Positions 1 through 5,731 of a stretch of 5,804 nucleotides of DNA are shown in pieces. Positions within the stretch are counted from its first letter, which is position 1; each line of letters opens with the position of its first letter. The notes beneath the pieces were generated by a model that worked only from the letters and a program-made list of their open reading frames with translations, made no database searches and was not told where the DNA came from. Made by a program: the position numbers and the translations under genes. The DNA comes from Brachyspira pilosicoli. GTDB taxonomy: Bacteria; Spirochaetota; Brachyspiria; Brachyspirales; Brachyspiraceae. The DNA is taken from positions 1 to 5,804 of the forward strand of contig NZ_SRZM01000116.1 of the NCBI RefSeq assembly GCF_019402445.1. Reading direction: 5' to 3'.

Positions 1-23
1 ATATAAAATACATATAAAAACTG

Positions 24-52
24 GGAACTTTTTTCGATATATATACGTCTAA
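24..52 (+). promoter_or_regulatory. ECF-sigma-type promoter of the Spy-like/sigma/anti-sigma operon
   Basis: A -35 element GGAACTT (24-30, preceded by TG) is followed after 15 bp by CGTCTAA (46-52). This is the classic bipartite form recognised by extracytoplasmic-function sigma factors: a GGAAC core, about 17 bp, then CGTC. Transcription would start near 58-60, giving a leader of about 42 nt before the ATG at 102. The operon it drives encodes an ECF sigma factor, so positive autoregulation is the natural reading. No equally good sigma70 promoter is visible in the 101 bases before the first gene. Seen: the motif and its position. Known: the ECF consensus. Inferred: recognition by the sigma encoded at 557. 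Confidence 0.8.
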
Positions 53-101
53 TATTTTGTAATTAAAGAGATATATTTGATTAGAGAGGTTTAGTTAGTA
101 C

Positions 102-548
102 ATGAAAAAGAGGTTTGCATTATTATTTATATTATTATTTTCATCACTTCTTATTGCTCAGCCTCCGGCACCCGGGCATGGAAGAGGCATGATGAGGGGG
201 AGAGGAATGCATAGAGGAACTGATAAATTAGGTCCAGATGCTTTACGTTTTTTACAAATGGCAGGTATAGTATTGACAGAAGAGCAAACAAAGAAAGTTT
301 ATGATATAGCTATTAAATTTGTACAAGAAGAAGAAAGTATTAGACTAGAAATAGAAAAGATAGATTATAGTATAAGAGAAGAACTTATTAAGGATAATCC
401 AGATAGAAACATGCTAAAGAATCTTATTAAGGATAAAAAAGATTATGAAGCAGAGAGAGATTATTTGAAAATGGTTCGCGATTTAGATATAATAAATGTA
501 TTAACACCTCAGCAAAGATCTCAGCTTCACAATTGCAAAATGAGGTAA
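102..548 (+). CDS. Spy/CpxP/CnrX-like periplasmic LTxxQ-motif protein
   Basis: A 148-residue exported protein. Residues 1-19 form a signal peptide (MKKR, a hydrophobic core, cleavage probably after LIA19). A short Gly/Arg/Met/His-rich arm follows (about 25-39, including H26, M30, M31, M36, H37). The rest is a highly charged, all-helical body. Two LTxxQ motifs, LTEEQ (58-62) and LTPQQ (134-138), bracket the body as in the Spy/CpxP/ZraP/CnrX superfamily of periplasmic chaperones and metal sensors, and the length is close to E. coli Spy and CpxP. A weak ribosome site (GAGAGGT, about 84-90) lies 11 nt before the ATG. It is first in an operon with an ECF sigma factor and a membrane anti-sigma factor, with 8 nt to the next start, so a role in sensing or buffering envelope or metal stress is likely. 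The Met/His arm and the C-terminal H143/C145 could bind metal, but that is inference. The family is fairly sure; the ligand is unknown. Confidence 0.8.
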   Translation: MKKRFALLFILLFSSLLIAQPPAPGHGRGMMRGRGMHRGTDKLGPDALRFLQMAGIVLTEEQTKKVYDIAIKFVQEEESIRLEIEKIDYSIREELIKDNPDRNMLKNLIKDKKDYEAERDYLKMVRDLDIINVLTPQQRSQLHNCKMR

Positions 549-556
549 TTATTTTT

Positions 557-1111
557 ATGAGTGGTGTAGAGATGGCGTTTGATGAAAATAATTTTTTAGA
601 AGCCTTTAAAAAAGGAGATGAAGAGGCTTTCAAAGAGCTTATGGAGGCTTATAAAAAACCTTTAATTAATCTTGTATATTCTCTTATTTCTAATTATGAT
701 GAGGCAGAAGAGATTGTACAAGATGTTTTTGTGAGCTTTTATATAAAGAGGGAGAGCTTTGAAGGAAGGTCTAAGATTTATACTTGGCTTTATAGGGTTT
801 CTTTCAATAGGGCAGTTGACCATATAAGAAAAAAAGAGAGAGAAAAAAGATACAGACTCAAAGAATACAGAAATGCCCAGATGCAGGAAGCTCATGATAA
901 TGACAGTATAAATAAAATCATTATAGCAGAGAGTTTATCTAAATTGGAAGATGATTTTAGAATACCTCTTATGATGGCAGAATATGAGAATTATTCTTAT
1001 ACTGAGATATCTGAGAAATTGGACTTGCCTGTTAATACCGTAAGAACAAGGATATTTAGGGCAAGAAAGAAATTATTAGAAATAATAAAAAAAATGGGGG
1101 TAACTTTATGA
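557..1111 (+). CDS. ECF-type RNA polymerase sigma factor (sigma-70 family, RpoE-like)
   Basis: A 184-residue sigma factor with only the two ECF domains. Sigma region 2 spans about residues 13-95. It includes the acidic region 2.2 (DEAEEIVQDVFVSFY, 48-62) and the promoter-melting/-10 helix ending in WLYRVSFNRAVDHIRKK (77-93). After a polar linker, region 4 (about 125-176) carries the helix-turn-helix YTEISEKLDLPVNTVRTR followed by IFRARKKL, the -35 reader. I chose ATG 557 because GAGG (542-545) sits about 11 nt upstream, overlapping the stop of the preceding gene and suggesting translational coupling. ATG 572 and an upstream TTG at 533 are alternatives. The stop overlaps the anti-sigma start (ATGA, 1108-1111), the usual sigma/anti-sigma coupling that keeps production balanced. 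It probably transcribes its own operon from the GGAACTT/CGTCTAA promoter. The family is very secure; the regulon beyond this operon is unknown. Confidence 0.95.
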   Translation: MSGVEMAFDENNFLEAFKKGDEEAFKELMEAYKKPLINLVYSLISNYDEAEEIVQDVFVSFYIKRESFEGRSKIYTWLYRVSFNRAVDHIRKKEREKRYRLKEYRNAQMQEAHDNDSINKIIIAESLSKLEDDFRIPLMMAEYENYSYTEISEKLDLPVNTVRTRIFRARKKLLEIIKKMGVTL

Positions 1112-1578
1112 ACAACACACATGAGTATTATGAAATGCTTATTAGCAGATATAAAGATAATGATTTAAATGATGAAGAAATATTAGAAATGGAAAATCAT
1201 TTGCATGAATGTGCTAAGTGTAGAAAGTTTCAAGAAGAAATTTTTGCTATGTCATCTATTTTAACTGGGAAGATTCCCATAGAAGTAAATAACACCAAAA
1301 AGAAATTTAAATTTGTACCTTATATTGCTTCTATAGCAGCTATGTTATTAATATTTATTGGAATAGGTGTAGTCATTAACAATAATAATACCGCATCTGC
1401 TCCAATAGTAGCTTCAACTACTGTTTCTCAAGAACAACAAGAAGAAGATGTATATAGCGATGATGTCTACAGCGATTATGCTCTTTTATCTACATACTTT
1501 GATTATGCCGAAGAAAATCAAAGCACTGAAGAAGATAGCATAACAGTATTATCTGCTTATATGGCTTATATGGAATAA
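1108..1578 (+). CDS. Single-pass membrane anti-sigma factor with zinc-type HxxxCxxC motif
   Basis: A 156-residue protein. The cytoplasmic N-terminus (about 1-66) has the ZAS/zf-HC2 signature H31-x3-C35-x2-C38 within an acidic helix (ILEMENHLHECAKC), the module that clamps ECF sigma factors and often binds zinc. A single hydrophobic helix follows (about 70-90, VPYIASIAAMLLIFIGIGVV). The last ~66 residues would be periplasmic: acidic, Ser/Thr/Gln/Tyr-rich, without a recognisable fold, and with a tandem DVYSD repeat (114-123). The start overlaps the sigma stop (ATGA) and has GGGGG (1096-1100) 7 nt upstream. The partner is almost certainly the sigma factor at 557. Release would come through a periplasmic signal, by conformational change or proteolysis, possibly involving the Spy-like protein. 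The stop lies 2 nt from the stop of the convergent Nudix-kinase gene. The role is secure; the trigger is inferred. Confidence 0.9.
   Translation: MNNTHEYYEMLISRYKDNDLNDEEILEMENHLHECAKCRKFQEEIFAMSSILTGKIPIEVNNTKKKFKFVPYIASIAAMLLIFIGIGVVINNNNTASAPIVASTTVSQEQQEEDVYSDDVYSDYALLSTYFDYAEENQSTEEDSITVLSAYMAYME
1447..1476 (+). repeat. Tandem 15-bp direct repeat inside the anti-sigma gene (DVYSD x2)
   Basis: Two head-to-tail 15-bp units, 1447-1461 and 1462-1476, match at 13 of 15 bases and each encode DVYSD. Both differences are third-codon-position and synonymous (GTA/GTC and TAT/TAC). A second small duplication, GCTTATATG at 1555-1563 and 1564-1572 (AYMAYM), lies at the C-terminus of the same protein. 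Both fall in the predicted periplasmic tail. Confidence 0.7.
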
Positions 1579-1580
1579 AA

Positions 1581-3119
1581 TTAATTTTTAGAAGTATTAA
1601 CAACGCCAAAAGGTATTCTTAATTTTACTATAGTACCTGCACCTTCAGAGCTATCTATATTAATTGCTCCTTGCATAGTATCAAGAAGATCTTTGACTAC
1701 AGATAAACCTATTCCTATTCCACCGTATTCTCTTTCAAATCTTGAGTCGCTTTGATAGAATGGTATGAAGATTTTCTTTAATTTGCTTTGCTTTATTCCT
1801 TTGCCTGTATCTTTTACCGTAATTTCTATTTCATTTGGTATGATGTTTTGCATAGAATGATAATTAAATAAGTCTGGTGATAAATCTATAACTTTAGTTT
1901 CAATAGTATCAAGCATTCTAACGTTTATAGATATTGTTCCAGACTTTGTAAATTTAAAGGCATTAGATATTATACCTTCCATTATTAATCTAAATCTCTC
2001 TTTATAGCCTATTAGAGTTTTACAATTTTCTTCTATATTTATTTCTGTATTAATATCTTTTGGGTATAAAATTTTATATCCTTCTATTATTGAATTTAAT
2101 TCATCTTCAACATTAAATTCAGAAGTATAACTATAGCTTTCATCATCTTTAATAGCAATCTGTATTAAATTATTATTATTGTCATATAATTTTTTTATAC
2201 TTCTAGATATGACATTAATAGCTTCTTCTTTTTTTTCTTCGGCTAATGTTTTTCTTTTTAATAAATTAATATATCCCATTATCTCTGTAAATGGATGTCT
2301 AAGTTCATGAGTGATAGTGGCTTTAAACTCTCTTATAAGCTTATTATAATAATTAACACTTTTTTTCAAAGAGTTTATTTCATTAAATAAAGAAACTAAT
2401 CTTTTTTGTAATATATCAGTATGTTTTTTTTGCTGTTCATAGAGTATTGAAAAATAAAGTCTGTTTAATCCTATTTCTGTACCAGCATTTTTTATTATTC
2501 CCTCTTTGCACCACTTTATGGCCTCAGTAAACTCTACAAAAAAAGAATCAATATTCTCTTCCATAACAGAGCCGTCAGTTTTCACTTTTTTAGGTTTTAA
2601 TCCTGTTATATCACATGTGGCAATATTTATTCTCTCTGTGATAATTCCAGAAGAGCTATAATATTGATGTCCTAAAACTTTAATATTCTTTATATTAACA
2701 CTATATCCTGTTTCTTCTTCCAATTCTCTTTGAGCACATTTTCGTATACCCATATTACTATCTTTCATGTTAAGTTCATCTTCTTCGAGCATTCCAGCTG
2801 GAAACTCTAAAAATGACATAATATTTTCATCTATTTCGGCCGCACTTTTATTATTTAATACTTTTTCTTTGTAATAAACAACAGGTCTGAAATTTTTAAT
2901 CATAAGTACATGCATTTGATTATCTATATAAGCATATGGAACTATTATAACAGCATCAGATCCTTTTCTGTTAATGATATCGCAATTATATTCTCTTGAA
3001 AAACTGCCATCATCATATTCATTTATAGCTATAAATCTTTCTAATGTAACAAAACCAGTATCCAATTTTATTTCAGGAGATTTATGAAAAAATTTAGTAT
3101 CTTTGACTTTTTTAGGCAT
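1581..3119 (-). CDS. Nudix (ADP-ribose pyrophosphatase-like) - histidine kinase fusion protein
   Basis: A 512-residue soluble protein with no membrane segment. The N-terminal part (about 1-225) is a full Nudix domain of the ADP-ribose pyrophosphatase type: FLEFPAG, then a Nudix box G109-x5-E115 ... R131-E-L-E-E-E-T-G-Y139 with all box glutamates, but 15 rather than 7 residues between E115 and REL. The later loop reads YYSSSG...TER (153-163), where such enzymes usually have SPG. A probable coiled coil (about 226-265) leads to a histidine kinase: H-box HELRHP with H271, N-box around N386, G1 DTGKG (437-441), F-box FIPF (451-454), and G2 GGIGIGLS (466-473). All kinase motifs are intact, so autophosphorylation on H271 is expected. 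The Nudix part is probably a ligand-sensing input, perhaps for ADP-ribose or a related nucleotide, or a hydrolase coupled to signalling. It is second in an operon, 24 nt after the RsbW-like gene, with a modest AAGAG ribosome site. No response regulator is nearby. Domain calls are strong; ligand and output are unknown. Confidence 0.9.
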   Translation of the reverse strand: MPKKVKDTKFFHKSPEIKLDTGFVTLERFIAINEYDDGSFSREYNCDIINRKGSDAVIIVPYAYIDNQMHVLMIKNFRPVVYYKEKVLNNKSAAEIDENIMSFLEFPAGMLEEDELNMKDSNMGIRKCAQRELEEETGYSVNIKNIKVLGHQYYSSSGIITERINIATCDITGLKPKKVKTDGSVMEENIDSFFVEFTEAIKWCKEGIIKNAGTEIGLNRLYFSILYEQQKKHTDILQKRLVSLFNEINSLKKSVNYYNKLIREFKATITHELRHPFTEIMGYINLLKRKTLAEEKKEEAINVISRSIKKLYDNNNNLIQIAIKDDESYSYTSEFNVEDELNSIIEGYKILYPKDINTEINIEENCKTLIGYKERFRLIMEGIISNAFKFTKSGTISINVRMLDTIETKVIDLSPDLFNYHSMQNIIPNEIEITVKDTGKGIKQSKLKKIFIPFYQSDSRFEREYGGIGIGLSVVKDLLDTMQGAINIDSSEGAGTIVKLRIPFGVVNTSKN

Positions 3120-3143
3120 AATAGTTTTCTCTTTATTATCATT

Positions 3144-3626
3144 TTATATATTCTTATTGAATTTTTTAATGAGTGTAATAACATTTCCTTTTTTATTATG
3201 CTTTACCTCATCAAAATAGGATTTTATTATTATAATTCCTCTTCCACTTTCTCTAGCAAAACCTTCATCTTTAATTGTTTTTAATGCTTTATTTATATTA
3301 AATCCTTCTCCGCTATCTTTTACCGTGATTGTAATAGTTTTATCATCTTTATTTATATCTAAAGTTAATTCTATATTTGTATTTTGTGCAAGTTCACTTT
3401 TTAATAATTCTTTTAATTTTTTATTATATATATTTTTTTGAAGCCACTCTTTTTTTTGTTCATATAATATATTGAGATTACCATGCTCTATAGCATTTAT
3501 TATTACTTCATATAATGCTGATGAAAAAAGGTCTGTATCTATTATATATTTATCTATTTTTAGACATATATTTTCTATGAGTTTGCTTATATGATCTAAA
3601 TCATTGTCTAGTATATATTTTTCCAC
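3144..3626 (-). CDS. RsbW/SpoIIAB-like ATP-binding protein (anti-sigma serine kinase type)
   Basis: A 160-residue stand-alone GHKL/HATPase domain. The N-box reads EVIINAIEHGN (E40, N44, H48, G49, N50), the form typical of RsbW/SpoIIAB partner-switching kinases rather than histidine kinases. G1 is DSGEGF (104-109), and a G2-like ESGRGIIIIKSYFDEV (126-141) ends the ATP lid. A Lys-rich helical stretch (about 55-82) separates the N-box from the next strands and makes it longer than the minimal family. There is no H-box, so it is not a two-component kinase. It starts at GTG: an in-frame TAG lies only 12 nt upstream, no ATG is available, and AGGG (3637-3640) sits 10 nt before the GTG. It is first in a two-gene operon with the Nudix-kinase. 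Family members bind a sigma factor or phosphorylate an STAS antagonist on Ser. Neither partner is in this window, and the ECF sigma nearby already has its own zinc-type anti-sigma, so the target is open. Confidence 0.88.
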   Translation of the reverse strand: MEKYILDNDLDHISKLIENICLKIDKYIIDTDLFSSALYEVIINAIEHGNLNILYEQKKEWLQKNIYNKKLKELLKSELAQNTNIELTLDINKDDKTITITVKDSGEGFNINKALKTIKDEGFARESGRGIIIIKSYFDEVKHNKKGNVITLIKKFNKNI

Positions 3627-3658
3627 TTCAAAACAACCCTATAATAGCTTTATTACAA

Positions 3659-3687
3659 AGTATACCATTATAATGATATTATATCAA
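3659..3687 (-). promoter_or_regulatory. Sigma70-type promoter for the RsbW-like/Nudix-kinase operon
   Basis: On the minus strand, TTGATA (3682-3687) is followed by a 17-bp spacer and TATACT (3659-3664), with TGG just before the -10 (extended -10). Transcription would start near 3652, about 25 nt ahead of the GTG start at 3626, leaving room for the AGGG ribosome site at 3637-3640. A small perfect inverted repeat, TATAAT-GAT-ATTATA (3669-3683), occupies the spacer and part of the -35 and could be an operator, though AT-rich palindromes are common by chance. Confidence 0.65.
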
Positions 3688-3741
3688 ATTTAATATTTAT
3701 ATTTTTTTATGAAGTATTGCTCATTAGTTGTAATTTTTATA

Positions 3742-3789
3742 TTGAATAATTGTATTTTAGTGGTATTTTTTGTATTTTATTAATATAAT
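3742..3789 (+). promoter_or_regulatory. Candidate promoter region for mtnK
   Basis: Two alternatives are visible. TTGAAT (3742-3747) lies 16 bp from TATTTT (3764-3769), which is preceded by TGG (extended -10). Further on is an exact TATAAT (3784-3789) that lacks a good -35. The second sits inside a perfect 8+1+8 palindrome ATTAATAT-A-ATATTAAT (3779-3795). I cannot choose between them. No S-box (SAM riboswitch) or other structured leader is seen between 3627 and 3822. Confidence 0.4.
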
Positions 3790-3822
3790 ATTAATGATAA
3801 TACTACTTTAAGGATATAAATA

Positions 3823-5019
3823 ATGTGTAAATTTGATAAACACTTTTTAATGAGTACGGAAGATGTAAAAGAATATTGTAAAAAAGTTTTAAAATATTTT
3901 AATGAAGATGAAGAAATTGAGGCTATTGAAATAGGGGACGGCAATATAAATTATGTATTTAAGGTTTTTAGTAAAGATAAATCCATTATAATAAAACAGG
4001 CTGATGAGTTTTTACGCTCTTCTGGCAGGGCTTTAGATGTTTATAGAAGTAAGATAGAGGCAGAAATATTAAAAATAGAGTATTCTTTGTCTCCTAATCA
4101 TATACCTAAAATATACTCTTATGATGAGAATATGCATGCTTTGGCTATGGAAGATATATCTGATTATAAAAACATGCGTAAAGAGTTATTAGAAGAAAAA
4201 GAGTTTGATAATTTCTCTGATGAGATTGCTGAGTTTTTATCTAATGTTTTGCTTCCAACAACAGATTTAGTAATGGATAGAGCGAAAAAAAAAGATAATG
4301 TTAAGCTTTTTATAAATAAAGAATTATGTGATATTACAGAAGATTTAGTTTTAACAGAGCCTTATTACAATTATAAAAATAGAAACATAATATCTAAAGG
4401 TCAAGAAGATTTTGTAGAGAAGTTTTTGTATAATGATGAAAGCTTAAAGTTTGAAATATGCAAATTGAGAGATAGGTTTATGAATTATTCTCAGGCACTT
4501 ATACATGGAGATTTGCATACGGGGTCTATATTTATAAACAAAAACGGCATAAAAATAATAGACCCTGAGTTTGCATTTTATGGACCTATTGGTTATGATA
4601 TTGGAAATGTTATAGGAAACTTATTTTTTACTTTAGCTAATAAAACTTATTTTTCTAATAATAAGGATTTTGTTCAATGGATAAAGAAAACAATAATAGA
4701 TACGTTTAATAAAATAAATATTTCTTTAAGAAAGAAGTATGATGATATAGTTACATTTAGTCTTTATAGAAATGAGAGTTTTAAAGAATACTATTTGAGT
4801 TCTATATTATCAGATTCTATAGGATATGCAGGCACGGAGATGATAAGAAGAACGGTAGGGGATTCTAAGGTAGCTGAAATATCATCTTTAGAATTATCTG
4901 ATAAAAAACTTATGATGGAGAGAGCATTAATAAAAACAGCAATATTATTTATAAAAAATAGAAATAGCATAAATGAAGGAAAAAAATTAATAGATATATT
5001 TGAGTTTATAAAAGAGTAA
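3823..5019 (+). CDS. mtnK: 5-methylthioribose kinase
   Basis: A 398-residue cytoplasmic kinase of the aminoglycoside-phosphotransferase/choline-kinase fold, matching MtnK in length and motifs. It transfers phosphate from ATP to 5-methylthioribose, giving the 1-phosphate that enters methionine salvage. Visible motifs in order: glycine loop GDGNINYVF (38-46), ATP-contacting K58 (IIIKQ), ALAMEDISDY (106-115), the family-specific KLFINKELCDITEDLV (161-176) and LTEPYY, catalytic loop LIHGDLHTGSIF (226-237) with D230, the metal-binding DPEFAFYGP (247-255), and the Arg pair IRR (341-343) near the sugar site. The start at 3823 has AAGGAT (3810-3815) about 8 nt upstream; the internal Met10 has no ribosome site. 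It stands alone on its strand, with the divergent signalling operon upstream and a hairpin terminator 36 nt downstream. The next pathway enzyme, MtnA, is not in the window. Function is very secure by motif match. Confidence 0.95.
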   Translation: MCKFDKHFLMSTEDVKEYCKKVLKYFNEDEEIEAIEIGDGNINYVFKVFSKDKSIIIKQADEFLRSSGRALDVYRSKIEAEILKIEYSLSPNHIPKIYSYDENMHALAMEDISDYKNMRKELLEEKEFDNFSDEIAEFLSNVLLPTTDLVMDRAKKKDNVKLFINKELCDITEDLVLTEPYYNYKNRNIISKGQEDFVEKFLYNDESLKFEICKLRDRFMNYSQALIHGDLHTGSIFINKNGIKIIDPEFAFYGPIGYDIGNVIGNLFFTLANKTYFSNNKDFVQWIKKTIIDTFNKINISLRKKYDDIVTFSLYRNESFKEYYLSSILSDSIGYAGTEMIRRTVGDSKVAEISSLELSDKKLMMERALIKTAILFIKNRNSINEGKKLIDIFEFIKE

Positions 5020-5054
5020 GATTTCATAGATAAATAAACTTTTAATACTAAAAA

Positions 5055-5083
5055 GGCTTAATCTTAAATAAAAAGATTAAGCC
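5055..5083. terminator. Bidirectional intrinsic terminator between mtnK and the outer-membrane protein gene
   Basis: A perfect 11-bp stem, GGCTTAATCTT (5055-5065) with AAGATTAAGCC (5073-5083), closes a 7-nt AAATAAA loop. Read rightward it lies 36 nt after the mtnK stop and is followed by ATTATTTT. Read leftward it lies 23 nt after the beta-barrel gene stop and is followed by TTTTTAGT. It can serve both convergent genes; the T-run is better on the minus strand. Confidence 0.88.
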
Positions 5084-5106
5084 ATTATTTTAGAAGAACT
5101 AAAATA

Positions 5107-5673
5107 TTAGAACCAGTATCTGAATCCTAATTGACCAGCAAATCCAAAGAATGCATCAGCAGCCCAACCGCTTCCGCCATCGCCTATATATAATCCTAAT
5201 AATCTAAATCCACCGCTTCCAACAGTAAGTACATTTACACTAGGAGCTAATTCCACAAATACTTCCCAATTTTTAGCAAATATAAAAGAGAATCCTATAG
5301 GTACTCTTAAAGCAGCATTAATATTCCAATATTGGCTTCCAAAATCAACACTTGCTCCAAGACCAGGTCCTAAATAGAAGTGAATACCAACTGAATCTTG
5401 TAACAAAGGAATTTTTAATCCCCACCAATCCATAGTAAATCCGATACCAAAATGCTGATAATTATCAGTAAATAATATTCTTCCTGTTAATCCAAACATT
5501 AAAGGAACACCATTAAATTGTCCTGTTAAACCTAAAGAAGCTTGAGCAGGAAAACCACCCATAAATGCAGCACCGATAGCGGCACCATCAGCATATGCAG
5601 CTTGTGCTTGGGTAGGAACAGTTGTTATTAATGCTAAAGCAAGAATAACAGATAACACAATTCTTCTTAACAT
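5107..5673 (-). CDS. Small outer-membrane beta-barrel protein (spirochaete BAPKO_0422/OmpA-like barrel type)
   Basis: A 188-residue exported protein. Residues 1-25 are a clear signal peptide (MLRR, hydrophobic core, cleavage after AQA25). The mature ~163 residues alternate polar and hydrophobic/aromatic residues in Gly-rich strands with short turns and end in RYWF, a terminal Phe as in outer-membrane barrels recognised by the BAM complex. The size suits an eight-stranded barrel. It resembles the small spirochaete barrel family typified by Borrelia BAPKO_0422 (DUF3996-like), but that is a tentative call from memory. The gene is visibly less AT-rich than its neighbours, and its strong promoter and GGAG ribosome site (5681-5684, 7 nt before the ATG) point to high expression. 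It is a single-gene unit ended by the shared hairpin terminator. A pore or a structural surface protein are both possible; function is unknown. Confidence 0.78.
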   Translation of the reverse strand: MLRRIVLSVILALALITTVPTQAQAAYADGAAIGAAFMGGFPAQASLGLTGQFNGVPLMFGLTGRILFTDNYQHFGIGFTMDWWGLKIPLLQDSVGIHFYLGPGLGASVDFGSQYWNINAALRVPIGFSFIFAKNWEVFVELAPSVNVLTVGSGGFRLLGLYIGDGGSGWAADAFFGFAGQLGFRYWF

Positions 5674-5702
5674 AATACATCTCCATTTATTAGTATAATT
5701 TC

Positions 5703-5731
5703 AATATATATTTTTTGATTAAAAAAGTCAA
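5703..5731 (-). promoter_or_regulatory. Strong sigma70-type promoter for the outer-membrane protein gene
   Basis: On the minus strand, TTGACT (5726-5731, 5/6 to consensus) is followed by a 17-bp A/T-rich spacer and TATATT (5703-5708). The start would be near 5696, giving a leader of about 23 nt that includes the GGAG ribosome site. Nothing else is recognisable in the remaining ~70 bases to the window end. Confidence 0.7.

Noticed and set aside
216..220. Further GGAAC occurrences (216-220, 2938-2942, and minus-strand copies) as extra ECF promoters
   Set aside because: None of those examined has a CGTC-type -10 at the right distance, and all lie within coding sequence.
533..556. Upstream TTG start that would lengthen the ECF sigma factor by 8 residues
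   Set aside because: It lies inside the end of the Spy-like gene, has no ribosome site, and adds residues not typical of ECF N-termini. ATG 557 has GAGG about 11 nt upstream.
427..895. Minus-strand open frames opposite the Spy-like and sigma genes
   Set aside because: They are antisense shadows of well-supported genes, without promoters, ribosome sites or recognisable motifs.
1577..1588. AAAATTAATTTT palindrome as a shared terminator for the convergent operons
   Set aside because: It is only A/T pairs with no room for a loop, so it would not make a stable RNA hairpin.
3084..3284. Plus-strand open frame of 66 codons rich in Phe/Ile
   Set aside because: It is the reverse complement of the Nudix-kinase and RsbW-like genes, spans their junction, and has no ribosome site or protein-like composition.
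3627..3822. SAM (S-box) riboswitch upstream of mtnK
   Set aside because: No conserved S-box core or GC-containing stems are present in this very AT-rich stretch.
4791..5027. Minus-strand open frame of 78 codons overlapping the mtnK 3' end
   Set aside because: It is antisense to conserved MtnK coding sequence, low in complexity, and shows no independent signals.
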